DNA of 64,000 nt from Haloarcula salinisoli (GTDB lineage: Archaea; Halobacteriota; Halobacteria; Halobacteriales; Haloarculaceae): contig NZ_RKLQ01000002.1 in the NCBI RefSeq assembly GCF_019599405.1, positions 1,245,677 to 1,309,676 of the forward strand. The letters run 5' to 3'. Below, one piece after another: positions 52,404-61,131 of this stretch; within the stretch, counting starts at the first letter, position 1; every line of letters starts with the position of its first letter. The position numbers and the translations under genes were made by a program. A model generated the notes under the pieces. It was not told the DNA's origin, did not search any database, and worked only from the letters and a program-made list of their open reading frames with translations.

Positions 52404-52596
52404 CCGTTTTCGGCGAAATCGAGGGACGGCGTCCGGACTCGTTCTGCGGATTGTTGTCATACGCTGTCGGCGCTCACGTCAAACAACCATCAGGTTATTA
52501 CCATCTAATACCACCGACTGTCGGGGTGGCTCTTTGGGCTCTACCAGCGGCGAGACAGCCCACTCACACAGGTGAGTCGCGTTCGCCCTCGACGAT

Positions 52597-53133
52597 TCAG
52601 ACCGCCGAGTCGTGCTCGTCCTCGAAATCACGCTCTGCCCGGTACTGGTCGACGAAGGCACCGATGTCGAACTCAAGCATCTGTTCCTCGAACTCGGCGG
52701 CCATCTCGTCGTCCTCGGCGTGGGAGACGGCGTGGTCCATCAACTCGACGATAAGTTCGACGACGATTTCGTGGAGCCGTCGGGCGTCGAAGTCGGTGAC
52801 CCAGGCCATCGAGAAGCCGACGGCGCCGTCCTCCGTCGCGTCTGCCACGGCTACCTTGTCAGGGAACTCCTCGATGACCACACCCATCAGGTGTGCGATA
52901 GTGAACTCTTCGTGGTCGTCGGCCGGCTCGATGGTCTCGGTGAGCACCTGCTCTAAGAACTCCGGGACGAAGCGGGCCAGCGGATGCATGTCCATGACGA
53001 CGGCGTGACTCGCCCCACAGGCGCAGTCGTATTCGCGCATCCCCAGGTCGAGGTCGTCGTGGGTGGAGACGACCTTGCCACAGGGGAGTTCGAGCTCGGA
53101 CTCGCGCCCGCCGGGCACGCGCGGTTCTGCCAT
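52597..53133 (-). CDS. DUF5815-like haloarchaeal protein
   Basis: 178 residues. The N-terminal half has a zinc-type pattern (LPCGKVVSTHDD, then YDCACGASHAVVMDMHP). The rest is helical and acidic (EEFTIAHLMGVVIEEFPDKVAVADATEDGAVGFSMAWVTDFDARRLHEIVVELIVELMDHAVSHAEDD). It matches what I recall of the haloarchaeal DUF5815 family. Function unknown. Upstream of the next genes on the same strand but with its own short promoter region. Confidence 0.8.
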   Translation of the reverse strand: MAEPRVPGGRESELELPCGKVVSTHDDLDLGMREYDCACGASHAVVMDMHPLARFVPEFLEQVLTETIEPADDHEEFTIAHLMGVVIEEFPDKVAVADATEDGAVGFSMAWVTDFDARRLHEIVVELIVELMDHAVSHAEDDEMAAEFEEQMLEFDIGAFVDQYRAERDFEDEHDSAV

Positions 53134-53190
53134 TGCCCTCCCTAAACCGGTGGCGGGGTTAAAGCCCGCGATACGCCCATGTCGGGGCTC

Positions 53191-54000
53191 TCATCGGAAC
53201 TTCCCGCCGCGTATCTGGACGTAGGCGTCGGTCACGGCCGCGATGCTGAACGTGCTCAGGACGGTCCCGAGCGCGACGTGGACGAGCTCTCCGACCTGGG
53301 TGACGGTAGCGTTGCCCGCCAGCCCCAGATACGACGCCACCATGGGTGCAAGGCCGACGAGAGCCCCGCCAAGCCCGAGCAGGGCCAGCAGTCCGAGAAT
53401 CGGGACCGGTTCCGTGAGAAACCGTCGGACGCTCTTCCGGACTGCCTCCCGGGCACCGGCCTCGGTCAGGGCGAGCTCCTGGCGGAGATAGACCGTCACA
53501 CCGACGAGGAGCAGCGAGACGACGCTGACGGCCTGTGTGGTGCGAGCCATCGCCTCGACACCGCTGGGCGCCCACAACAGCGGGACCACTTCTGTGAGGC
53601 CAAACACCAGGAGTGTGAACCCGCCGGCGACGGCGAGAAACACCGGCAGCCGCTTGACGGGGTCGGGGGGCGACCTGAGAGAGAGGTCCGCGAACTGCTG
53701 GATAGCCCAGAACCGAATCGCCTCGCCCGCGAAAACGGCGAGAACCGCAAGCGGAGCGAGTATCCAGAGCGGTAGTTCGAACTGGAGCAGTTCCCACCCG
53801 ACCTGTGACTCGATGCCGATGGTCCGGGGGGTCCTGTAACCACTCCCCCGGAGTACCACGAGCAGATCCTCTCGGAACGACGTGACGACGCCACTGTAGA
53901 CGAGATTAAACACCAGCAGGACTGCGAGGACCTTTCGTCCCGTCCTGCTCGTGAGGTCGTCGTAGCCGGTCTGGAGGGCACGACGGACGTCCAGGACCAT
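53191..54000 (-). CDS. Tandem paralogous membrane protein, copy 1
   Basis: 269 residues from ATG 54000; the frame continues upstream to 54105, but that part is non-coding promoter. About six membrane helices. Shared family marks: start VLDVRRALQTGYDDLTS, RFWAIQQFADLSL near residue 85, VTVYLRQELALTEAGAREAVRKSVRRFLTEPVPILGLLALLGL, and the end FSIAAVTDAYVQIR. The same blocks appear in copies 2 and 3. Family unknown to me; the ends face the cytosol, suggesting assembly partners. Its own TATA lies 20-28 nt upstream. Confidence 0.8.
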   Translation of the reverse strand: MVLDVRRALQTGYDDLTSRTGRKVLAVLLVFNLVYSGVVTSFREDLLVVLRGSGYRTPRTIGIESQVGWELLQFELPLWILAPLAVLAVFAGEAIRFWAIQQFADLSLRSPPDPVKRLPVFLAVAGGFTLLVFGLTEVVPLLWAPSGVEAMARTTQAVSVVSLLLVGVTVYLRQELALTEAGAREAVRKSVRRFLTEPVPILGLLALLGLGGALVGLAPMVASYLGLAGNATVTQVGELVHVALGTVLSTFSIAAVTDAYVQIRGGKFR

Positions 54001-54019
54001 ATTACGCTGTAGAAATGCT

Positions 54020-54040
54020 GGAATTAATATCTGCTGCTTC
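54020..54040 (-). promoter_or_regulatory. Promoter of membrane-protein copy 1 (duplicated with the gene)
   Basis: The reverse-strand CAGCAGATATTAATTCC stretch has its ATTAAT about 23-28 nt upstream of ATG 54000, fitting a leaderless start. It is nearly identical to the copy-2 promoter (54932-54952), differing in two positions over 21 bp. Confidence 0.6.
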
Positions 54041-54101
54041 TGGGTTCGGACGAACTGTGGCCGTGGACGGTCCGGTGGGCAGAGGCCGCGGTGCAGGTCG
54101 G

Positions 54102-54911
54102 TCAATCGGCGTCCGGCGCTCCGTCGCGAACCTGCAGATACGCGTCGGTAATCGTCGCAACGGAGAACGTGCTCAGGGCCCCAAATAGGACGCGATTGAG
54201 CGCCTCGAGGAACAGCGATGGGGTGGTGCCGACCCGCACTGTGACGAGACGGCTCACCACTGCACCCGGGAGCAGCAGTAGCTGTCCCAGCATGGCAAGC
54301 AGGAGGAGGAGTCCGAAGATGGGGACCGGAGCCTCACGGAATCGGGCCACGCTGTTGCGTACCGTCTCGGTGCTTCCGGCCGCCGTCAGTGCGAGCTCCT
54401 GTCGGAGGTAGACGGTAACGAGGAGGACCGGAGCGACTGCGACTGAAACGACCATCGAGAGCTGTACTCCCATCTGGAAGCCCTGGCTGACCAGGACGAG
54501 CGGGAGGACCTGTCTAACGGCGTATACGAACAGCGCGACCCCGCCAGCGACTGCGACGAGGACACGGCCCCGCTCGCGCAGTGTCGGGGCCGGGATATCG
54601 GCGAACTGCTGGATGGCCCAGAACCGAACCCCCTCGTGAGCGACGACGGCGGCGACAGTCAGCGCGACGAGCACTGCCAGCGGGAACTCGAGGGCAAGCC
54701 ACTCGACGTCGAACGGCGCCTGGAAATAGACCCCGGACTGGATGGCTGGCCGACCGCTCACAATCTGGGTCAGCAGCCGCTGCCGAAACGACTGACTCAC
54801 GGCGCCGTAGGCGACGTTGGACACCAGTAGGACCGAGAAGACGTTCAGGCCGGCCGTACTCGTGAGGCCGTCGTAGCCGGCCTGGAGGGCTCGACGGATG
54901 TCGAGGGCCAT
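54102..54911 (-). CDS. Tandem paralogous membrane protein, copy 2
   Basis: 269 residues, the same length as copy 1. Same block pattern: ALDIRRALQAGYDGLTS start, EGVRFWAIQQFADIPAP, VTVYLRQELALTAAGSTETVRNSVARFREAPVPIFGLLLLLAML, and FSVATITDAYLQVR end. About six membrane helices. Copy 1 and copy 2 are closer to each other than to copy 3. No recognised domain. Confidence 0.8.
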   Translation of the reverse strand: MALDIRRALQAGYDGLTSTAGLNVFSVLLVSNVAYGAVSQSFRQRLLTQIVSGRPAIQSGVYFQAPFDVEWLALEFPLAVLVALTVAAVVAHEGVRFWAIQQFADIPAPTLRERGRVLVAVAGGVALFVYAVRQVLPLVLVSQGFQMGVQLSMVVSVAVAPVLLVTVYLRQELALTAAGSTETVRNSVARFREAPVPIFGLLLLLAMLGQLLLLPGAVVSRLVTVRVGTTPSLFLEALNRVLFGALSTFSVATITDAYLQVRDGAPDAD

Positions 54912-54931
54912 ATTCCGCCGTCGGAAGAGGG

Positions 54932-54952
54932 GGAATTAATAACTGCTGGTTC
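54932..54952 (-). promoter_or_regulatory. Promoter of membrane-protein copy 2 (duplicated with the gene)
   Basis: The reverse-strand CAGCAGTTATTAATTCC has its TATA-like core ~22-28 nt upstream of ATG 54911 and nearly matches 54020-54040. Each copy therefore has its own leaderless promoter rather than sharing one operon promoter. Confidence 0.6.
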
Positions 54953-54982
54953 AGTGGCCGGGCGGACTGGTGTCCCGACCGT

Positions 54983-55801
54983 TCAGGCCGCGGACTCGCG
55001 GGCACTCGCCCGGACCTGCAGGTACGCGTCCGTGACCACAGCGACACCGAGCACCTGGAAGACAGTCCCCAGGAGCGTCGCCAGGAGCCGCGAGACGATA
55101 GTGAGGACGGTATCAGTAGCGCCGAGAAACCCAACGAGCAGCCCGGGGAGGCTCCCGAGCAGGCCGAACAGCCCCAGTATCACCAGCAGGACGATGATGG
55201 AGACGGGGTCGTCGAGGAACCGCGCGACGCTGTTTCGTACTGTCGCGCCGTAGCCGTCGTCGTTGAGCGCTATCTCCTGACGGAGATAGACGAAGACCGT
55301 CACCAGAACGAGCCCGCCCAGCGGCCCGGCTATCGACCCGACGAGCGTGGTCGCCAGGCCGCCGAGCTGGCCGACGACCGGCAGGACCGACTGGAACAGC
55401 AGCGTCGTCAGGGCAATCGTCCCACCGAGGACGACCGCCATGACGGCCCGGTCGCCCAGCCCGCCCGTCGCGGTCTCTGCGGGGCCGGCGAAGGTCCGAA
55501 TCGCCCAGTATCGGACCAGTTCCCCGGCGAGGGCGACCACGACGACCAGCACGGCGGTCACCGGGAGCCCGACGCCCAGCGCGAACGGCGAGGTGCCACC
55601 GAACGACTCGATGGCCGCTCGCTGCTCGGCGGTGTAGACACCGCTCTCGAACACGAGCGTCAGTAGCTCCGCTGCCAGACTCTCGTTGACTACGAGCGAG
55701 CCGAGGCTGTACAGGAGGAACACTGCCCCGACGAGGAGGCCGTCCTCACTCGTGACGGCGTCGATACCACTACGGAGGGCGTCACCGATATCCAGGGACA
55801 T
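54983..55801 (-). CDS. Tandem paralogous membrane protein, copy 3
   Basis: 272 residues. More diverged but with the same frame: SLDIGDALRSGIDAVTS start, GELVRYWAIRTFAGPAE, VFVYLRQEIALNDDGYGATVRNSVARFLDDPVSIIVLLVILGL, and VAVVTDAYLQVR end. About six membrane helices. Its promoter (CTAATAAAA near 55826) is not similar to the other two. Likely the older member of the triplet, or the one under least constraint to match. Function unknown. Confidence 0.8.
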   Translation of the reverse strand: MSLDIGDALRSGIDAVTSEDGLLVGAVFLLYSLGSLVVNESLAAELLTLVFESGVYTAEQRAAIESFGGTSPFALGVGLPVTAVLVVVVALAGELVRYWAIRTFAGPAETATGGLGDRAVMAVVLGGTIALTTLLFQSVLPVVGQLGGLATTLVGSIAGPLGGLVLVTVFVYLRQEIALNDDGYGATVRNSVARFLDDPVSIIVLLVILGLFGLLGSLPGLLVGFLGATDTVLTIVSRLLATLLGTVFQVLGVAVVTDAYLQVRASARESAA

Positions 55802-55854
55802 ATGGAATTATCCCCGGCTATACCTAATAAAACATCAACTCGCCACCGATAGCG

Positions 55855-56274
55855 CTACGGCCAGTCGTCGCGTTCCTCGTCCGCCTCGTTGGCCGTCGCC
55901 TCGGGTGCCTGTGGTTCGCCCAGTTCCCAGTCGGCCGCTTCGGCAGCGTTCTCGACGGGGAGGAACTCCCAGTCGGTCGCCTCGGCCAGGTCGGCGTCGG
56001 CCTCGCCGCTCCCGACGAAGACGTACCGGTCCGTGTCGAACTGCTCTTTGACGTTCACGAGACTCTCTTCGCGGCCGCGGGGCCCCGAGAAGAAGTCCTG
56101 TCTGATGCGGTGTTTCCGCGTGAAGTTCGTCACGACGTAGGTGGGCTGTTCGGAGATGACGCCGACGTACTCGGACCATTGGCGCGCGTCGGTGAACACG
56201 CTGTCCGGGTAGGCAAGCTCTTTGAGGGCGTCGAGGTCGAACGCGAGTGTCATATCGCCGCTGCCGCCGTCCAT
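55855..56274 (-). CDS. DUF7124-like haloarchaeal protein
   Basis: 139 residues: MDGGSGDMTLAFDLDALKELAYPDSVFTDARQWSEYVGVISEQPTYVVTNFTRKHRIRQDFFSGPRG with a variable acidic tail. It resembles the haloarchaeal DUF7124 family from memory. ATG 56274 is kept over the internal ATG at residue 8 because the MDGGSGDMTLAFDLDALK start is typical. A much longer open frame crossing it on the same strand is a GC artefact. Function unknown. Confidence 0.78.
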   Translation of the reverse strand: MDGGSGDMTLAFDLDALKELAYPDSVFTDARQWSEYVGVISEQPTYVVTNFTRKHRIRQDFFSGPRGREESLVNVKEQFDTDRYVFVGSGEADADLAEATDWEFLPVENAAEAADWELGEPQAPEATANEADEERDDWP

Positions 56275-56340
56275 AGAGGTAGCTCCGCCCCGTGTCGAAA
56301 AAAGGGCGTCGTTCCCGTTCGGGTTCGCCGGCAGTCGACG

Positions 56341-56961
56341 TTACACGTCGAGATGCGTCGTGTCGCCGGAGAACGCCAGTTCCCAGTTGCCTCGGTTCCG
56401 ATCGAGGCGGGTCACCCCACACAGCGGCGCGTCGACACCGTCGGCCGACCCGACGAGTCCGTCGACCACGCCGCCCACGGTGAGCCCGTGCCCGACGAGC
56501 AGCAGCGAGCCGTCGGTGTCCGCCGCGATCTGCCGGGCGACGTTCCCGGCCCGGGTCATCGCCGCCTCGTGGCTCTCGGGGAACTCGGGGACGAGATAGG
56601 AGTCGTGGTCGAGGGTTATTGGGTCGAACCACTCCGCGAGGTGTTCCTGGGGGACGGTCTCGGGGTCGGCGTCGAACCACTCGGCGTTGCGGTGTTCGCC
56701 CAGCCCCGGCTCCAGCAGGGCGTCGTTGCCCGTCTCGCGGCATATCTCCTCTGCGGTCTCGGCCGTCCTGAGGAACGGCGAGGCGTACACCGCGTCGAGG
56801 TGGATGCCCGCCTCGACGAACCGACGCCCGGTCCGCCAGGCCGCCCATCGGCCGAGGTCTGTCAGCGGCGGGTCGTGGACGCGGTCGGCGTGGTCCTGCC
56901 ACGAGGGGTCGACGCTGTCCTGTCGCTGGCCGTGTCTGACGACCCAGACGGTGTCTGCCAT
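56341..56961 (-). CDS. Histidine-phosphatase superfamily protein
   Basis: 206 residues. Catalytic motif VVRHGQ with His10 (R9-H10-G11), DPPLTDLGRWAA, VYASPFLRTAETAEEIC, and the second histidine in LLLVGHGLTVGG. A phosphoglycerate-mutase-like phosphatase, intracellular, substrate unknown. It is 66 bp from the DUF7124-like gene on the same strand. Confidence 0.9.
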   Translation of the reverse strand: MADTVWVVRHGQRQDSVDPSWQDHADRVHDPPLTDLGRWAAWRTGRRFVEAGIHLDAVYASPFLRTAETAEEICRETGNDALLEPGLGEHRNAEWFDADPETVPQEHLAEWFDPITLDHDSYLVPEFPESHEAAMTRAGNVARQIAADTDGSLLLVGHGLTVGGVVDGLVGSADGVDAPLCGVTRLDRNRGNWELAFSGDTTHLDV

Positions 56962-57176
56962 GTGTGTCAGGGTCTACGATAGTCAGCAACATGGCTCTGG
57001 TGAATCCCTGAACGATGTCGGTTTCACGTGAAGTCCCGAGAGGGACTGGATTTGCTGAGCCAGATGCCACAGATATCTGGGGAATCGGTCCCGTTGTGAA
57101 TCACTCAGACGGCCTGACGCTAGTAGATGGATTGACAGAACGAAAAGCGCTTAAGATATGTACAAAAGACGTAGAT

Positions 57177-57386
57177 ATGCTTGGCAATTTTGCTGGATTA
57201 CTGGCCCTCTTATTTTCTACTGTACTTCAGATATCCCTCACGCTCTGGGTGTATCGGGATGCCGAAAAACACAATCCAGCAACGCAGTTCGATTGGGCGT
57301 TTGTAACGTTATTTACCGGCCCTATCGGATTTTATGTGTATTACTCGATTGGACGTAACATTGCCGAGCAAACTGACGCGCCGTAA
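57177..57386 (+). CDS. Small membrane protein with two spans
   Basis: 69 residues from ATG 57177: LGNFAGLLALLFSTVLQISLTLWVYRDAEKHNP, then FDWAFVTLFTGPIGFYVYYSIGRN. Two membrane helices with the WVYRDAEKHNP loop between them, typical of small haloarchaeal membrane proteins next to a TTAAGATA promoter 19-26 nt upstream. The frame is open from 57015, but the extra residues are not convincing. Lower GC than neighbours. Confidence 0.65.
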   Translation: MLGNFAGLLALLFSTVLQISLTLWVYRDAEKHNPATQFDWAFVTLFTGPIGFYVYYSIGRNIAEQTDAP

Positions 57387-57422
57387 ACAAGCTGAGCGAT
57401 AGCTGTACACGCGCGTCCTGTC

Positions 57423-57641
57423 TTATCGCCGGTACTGCTCTTGTTCGTCCAGCATCTCGGCTTTCTCCTGTATCTGGGCCATCTCGCGGGCGGCCTCCCC
57501 GCGGCCGCCGTCCGGCCCGTGGCCGTAGTTGACCGACCAGTCCAGCAGCGAGCCGGTGAACTGGCTCTCATCGCCGCCCTCGGTGCCGTCGTCCTCACCG
57601 GACAGTGCCGCCAGGAGCCGCCGGAGCAGTAGCCTGGTCAT
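57423..57641 (-). CDS. Small conserved hypothetical protein
   Basis: 72 residues from ATG 57641: TRLLLRRLLAALSGEDDGTEGGDESQFTGSLLDWSVNYGHGPDGGRGEAAREMAQIQEKAEMLDEQEQYRR. A short basic/hydrophobic N-terminal helix, an acidic glycine linker and a coiled-coil-like C-terminus. Family not recognised. It converges on the small membrane protein gene and lies on the same strand as the flavoprotein that precedes it. Confidence 0.65.
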   Translation of the reverse strand: MTRLLLRRLLAALSGEDDGTEGGDESQFTGSLLDWSVNYGHGPDGGRGEAAREMAQIQEKAEMLDEQEQYRR

Positions 57642-57717
57642 GAGCGAACGTTCGAAGCGAACGTACAAAAAGACAACGGGAAATTTGAAATAATCCGCAA
57701 ACGGAAGCGATTGTGCG

Positions 57718-58968
57718 CTATTCAGCAGGTGGCGCGGTGTTGGCCTTCACTTCTTCCAGGTCGACGTCTTTCTCCAGAAGCAGTTCCTTCTGGTCTGCGA
57801 CCTGGCGTTCCTCGCGGATGAGCTTCTTGTACTTGGACTGCTGGGAGAGGTCGCCGATGAGCACGCCGCCGATGAGCTGGCCGTTCTCGAAGGCGAGGCG
57901 GCGCCACTCGCTGTCGGAGTACTTGGCCTCGGCCTCGTCGTCGCCCCGTGCGGGGTGGCCAAAGGAGAGGAACGGGAAGTCGAAGTGGGTAATCGAATAG
58001 GAGGAGACCCAGCGGAACTCCTTGGCCTCTGCGTCTTCGACCATGTTCTTCCCGGCGACCGAGCCCTGCTCCTTTGCCGAGCCCCAGGCGCCGTTCTGGG
58101 CGCGGGCGTTGAGGATGGTGTCGTAGAACTGGGTGAGGTCGCCCGCCGCGTAGATGTCCTCGACGTTGGTCTGCATGTACTCGTCGACGACGATGCCGTC
58201 GTCCTCCTCGATGCCGGCGCCGTCGAGGAACTCCGTGTTGAAGTTCAGCCCGATGGCGACGCCGGCCCACTCGCCGTCGAACGCCTCGCCGTTGGGGTCG
58301 ACGGCCCCGGAGACGTGGCCGTCGTCGTCGACCTCAAAGCGGTCAACGCCCGAATCGAAGACGGGCTCGACGCCGTTCTCGCGGAGGGCGTCGTGGATAA
58401 TCTCGGCGCCGTCGGCCGAGAGCGCGTAGCGCCACCAGCGGTCGCCGCGCATCAGATACTTCGCGTCGATGCCCTGGGCCGCACAGACGGCCGCGAGGTC
58501 GATACCCAGCAGCCCAGCGCCGACGATGATACCCTGGTCTGACTCCTCGGCGTGCTCGCGGATGCCGCGGGCGTCCTCGAACGTCCAGAAGTGGTGGATG
58601 CCGTCGGCGTCGCTGTTCTCGACGGGGAGCTGTGCCGGGGTGCCGCCGGTCGCGATAAGCAGCTTGTCGTACTCGTAGGTCTCGCCCTTGTGCGTGTGAA
58701 TCTCGTGGGCGACCGGCTCGATGTCCGTGACGTGGGTGTTGAGCTGGAGGTCGATGTCGCGCTCGTCGTACCACTCGGGCTCGTGGATGGAGATGGGGGC
58801 CTCGGGCAGTTTCCCCTTCGCGAACTCCTTGATGAGAATCCGGTTGTAGAGGGCCTCTCCCTCGTCGGTGATGACGGTCACTGATGCGTCAGGGTCGGCT
58901 TCCCTGATGGTCTCGGCCGCGGAGGCTCCCGCGATACCGTCCCCGATAATCACGTGCGACGTGCTCAT
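57718..58968 (-). CDS. FAD-dependent oxidoreductase of the NirB/rubredoxin reductase type
   Basis: 416 residues. FAD site HVIIGDGIAGASAAETIRE (G9-x-G11-x-x-G14), EALYNRILIKEFAKGKLPE, an NAD(P) site DQGIIVGAGLLGIDLAAVCAAQGI near residue 145-165, and VVDEYMQTNVEDIYAAGDLTQF, the usual active-site domain end. It resembles the FAD subunit of nitrite reductase large subunit or rubredoxin reductase. No electron-carrier gene is adjacent, so the acceptor is unknown. Confidence 0.88.
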   Translation of the reverse strand: MSTSHVIIGDGIAGASAAETIREADPDASVTVITDEGEALYNRILIKEFAKGKLPEAPISIHEPEWYDERDIDLQLNTHVTDIEPVAHEIHTHKGETYEYDKLLIATGGTPAQLPVENSDADGIHHFWTFEDARGIREHAEESDQGIIVGAGLLGIDLAAVCAAQGIDAKYLMRGDRWWRYALSADGAEIIHDALRENGVEPVFDSGVDRFEVDDDGHVSGAVDPNGEAFDGEWAGVAIGLNFNTEFLDGAGIEEDDGIVVDEYMQTNVEDIYAAGDLTQFYDTILNARAQNGAWGSAKEQGSVAGKNMVEDAEAKEFRWVSSYSITHFDFPFLSFGHPARGDDEAEAKYSDSEWRRLAFENGQLIGGVLIGDLSQQSKYKKLIREERQVADQKELLLEKDVDLEEVKANTAPPAE

Positions 58969-59070
58969 GTTCGGGGGCTTCGGTACGACGCCTAATGTGG
59001 ATTGCTATCTGGGTATCGTTTGCGATATTGGCTAGCAACGGCTGTCGGTGCTGGCCTACGGACTGTTGGG
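58969..59070. other. Promoter-side spacer of the flavoprotein gene
   Basis: About 100 bp with no gene. It contains the upstream sequence of the flavoprotein; the inverted-repeat element begins at 59071. Confidence 0.35.
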
Positions 59071-59185
59071 AGCCAGAAAGCCCCGGCGGGCTACGCTCGG
59101 GGGACTCGCTGTGGTCCTCACTCGCTTCGCTCGTTGCGGTCCTTGTGTCGTCCGCCTTCGCGTAGCCCACCGCCCCTTTCTGGCT
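59071..59185. mobile_element. MITE-like element with ~26-bp inverted ends (second copy)
   Basis: The left end 59071-59096 (AGCCAGAAAG, three mismatched bases, then CGG.GGGCTACGC) matches the reverse complement of 59160-59185 at 22 of 26 positions. The CCC/GGG mismatch block is the same as at 21360-21638. The interior has CTCACTCGCTTCGCTCGTTGCGGTCC, related to the other copy, but lacks its hairpins, so this copy is shorter (115 bp). It lies upstream of the DUF6149-like gene. Confidence 0.65.
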
Positions 59186-59307
59186 GTTCACGCCCCTGTT
59201 GGCTGTCACTACTAACGGGTCGTTCTGACTGTCTATATCCACAGTTCCGCACGCTCTCACTATCGCTAGCGAGCCTTTCAAGACGCTCGAATCCTAACGC
59301 TCGGGCG
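59186..59307. other. Promoter region of the DUF6149-like gene
   Basis: 122 bp without a gene. Contains moderately AT-rich TGTCTATATCCACAG near 59230-59244 that could be a TATA region. Nothing else supported. Confidence 0.35.
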
Positions 59308-59886
59308 ATGAAACTCCGTCAGAACGTCAAACACTTCGCGGCCAAGCAGGCACTGACGCTGCCGGTCGTCGGCGAGAAGGTCAACGACAAGCTGGTCGGG
59401 ATGCACACGGATATCTTCGCGGGGAAGGCCGACCCCGACCGGGCCGACGAGCGCCGGGACCACCTGGACGACTTCTTCGACGCGACGATGGACACCTACG
59501 TCGCCGCGCTCGAAGACGGGTTCCCTGAGGCCGAGGCCCGCGAGATAACCCACGTCCAGGCCAACTTCGACTTCTACAACCACGGCTGGACGGAGATGAT
59601 GGAGTTCCCGGCCGACGAACTCCAGGCCCACTACGACCGCTACGAGACGTTCTTCGGGAAACACGGCATCACCATCTCGGACCCGCTGGGCGAGTTCCGC
59701 CCCGCGGGTGGCATCGCCGAGGCTCCCTCCACGCCCGATAAATTGGAGAACCCGGAACACCCCCACGCAGTGGGCGGGTTCGCCGACGACGCCTACGTCG
59801 AGACCGAGGACGGCGAACTCGTCGTCGGTGGCCAGGCGGAACCGGCGGACGTCGACCCGAGCGAGGCCCCCGGCGTCGACGAGTAG
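59308..59886 (+). CDS. DUF6149-like haloarchaeal protein
   Basis: 192 residues from ATG 59308: KLRQNVKHFAAKQALTLPVVGEKVNDKLVGMHTDIFAGKADPDRADERRDHLDDFFDATMDTYVAALEDGFPEAEAREITHVQANFDFYNHGWTEMMEFPADEL. A helical conserved core with a variable acidic C-terminus. It resembles the haloarchaeal DUF6149 family as I remember it. Function unknown. Confidence 0.78.
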   Translation: MKLRQNVKHFAAKQALTLPVVGEKVNDKLVGMHTDIFAGKADPDRADERRDHLDDFFDATMDTYVAALEDGFPEAEAREITHVQANFDFYNHGWTEMMEFPADELQAHYDRYETFFGKHGITISDPLGEFRPAGGIAEAPSTPDKLENPEHPHAVGGFADDAYVETEDGELVVGGQAEPADVDPSEAPGVDE

Positions 59887-59967
59887 TCCACCGCGGACTG
59901 AGCGCCGCTTTATTTTCGAAACAGTCGAAAGAAATTTACCACAGTCTAACAGACAACCGACGAGTGG

Positions 59968-61128
59968 ATGGGTAACTGGTACTGGCGCGCTAAGGTGGCT
60001 ATCGCCGATAACTACAGCGCGCTCGTCGTCGTCGCGGTGCTCGTCTGCGCTCTCGGGGGCTATCTGACGTTCACGGCCGCCGGCAGTGGCGCCACAGAGA
60101 CGGCAGTCCGGGAGACGGATTCCTGGCAATCGAGCGGCGAGTTCACGCACCGGGCGACGGTCGTCAACGGGACGGCGGCCTTCGAGCGGGGGGCGGTCCT
60201 GCGGAACCGTTCGGTCTACTTCCTGCGTGTGACGCCGATTCTCGACGGTACCTTCGTCTACGGCTTCGGGGCGACCGGCAGCGGCGACCTCGACGTGAAC
60301 ACGTCGGTCGCGTTGCGCTATCAGTCGGTGTCGCCGGCCAACGAGGGCAACCAGACGGTGTACTGGCGCGTGGAGCGGCCGCTGAACCGTTCGACGGCGA
60401 CGCTCTCACCGGGCGAACGGACGCGGACGCCGTTCTCTGTGAACGTGAGCGCCGCCGCGGCTGAGGCCGAGCGCATCGACGCCCAGCTCGGCGGGACACC
60501 CGGCGACGTAGAAGTCACGGTCCTCGCCCGCGTACGCATCGACGGGACTCGGAACGGCCAGCAGGTACGGACGACGCGGGTCTACCGGACCCGACTCGTC
60601 CCGTCGGACGGCACCTACGAGGTGCGAAACGACGAGCCGAGGACAGAGTCTGGGCACCAGACCGTCCGTCGAACGGTTCCGGACGGGTCGGACTCGCTCG
60701 GCTCGACTGCCGGGCCGGCACTGCTCGTCGTCGGCCTCGCCGGAATGGGGGGACTGGGGCTGTTCCGTCGGTCGGAGCACTTCACCGTCACAGACGCCCA
60801 GCGTGAGCTGTCGTCCTACGAGCGCGAACGCGAGGAGTTCGACGAGTGGATAACGGCCGGCCGGCTCCCAGAATCGACGTTCGAGGACAGCCGCATCAAG
60901 GTGGATTCGCTGGCGGGGCTGGTCGACGTCGCCATCGACTCCGAGCGGCGGGTCATCGAAGACACCGAGCGGGACGTCTACGTCGTCCTCGCCGACGGCT
61001 ATCGGTACATCTACTACCCACCGAAAGGAGCCTCACTGGTTGACGACGGCGAGTCGGGAGACACCGAGCGCGGGCGTCCACCATCTATGGACGGGACGGA
61101 CGACGGCGCTGGCGGGGGCCCGTTGTAG
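59968..61128 (+). CDS. DUF5305-like membrane-anchored extracellular protein
   Basis: 386 residues. N-terminal span ~18-40 (ALVVVAVLVCALGGYLTFTA), a ~200-residue beta-rich external domain with Ser/Thr-rich, potentially glycosylated segments, a second span ~245-263 (AGPALLVVGLAGMGGLGLF), then a ~110-residue cytosolic tail. This is the layout of DUF5305 proteins, often found next to archaeal signal peptidase genes; none is in this window. Role unknown. Confidence 0.8.
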   Translation: MGNWYWRAKVAIADNYSALVVVAVLVCALGGYLTFTAAGSGATETAVRETDSWQSSGEFTHRATVVNGTAAFERGAVLRNRSVYFLRVTPILDGTFVYGFGATGSGDLDVNTSVALRYQSVSPANEGNQTVYWRVERPLNRSTATLSPGERTRTPFSVNVSAAAAEAERIDAQLGGTPGDVEVTVLARVRIDGTRNGQQVRTTRVYRTRLVPSDGTYEVRNDEPRTESGHQTVRRTVPDGSDSLGSTAGPALLVVGLAGMGGLGLFRRSEHFTVTDAQRELSSYEREREEFDEWITAGRLPESTFEDSRIKVDSLAGLVDVAIDSERRVIEDTERDVYVVLADGYRYIYYPPKGASLVDDGESGDTERGRPPSMDGTDDGAGGGPL

Positions 61129-61131
61129 GCG

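Noticed and set aside
55835-57070. 411-codon minus-strand frame spanning two real genes
   Set aside because: It covers the DUF7124-like and phosphatase genes in another frame; the product is arginine-rich low-complexity sequence.
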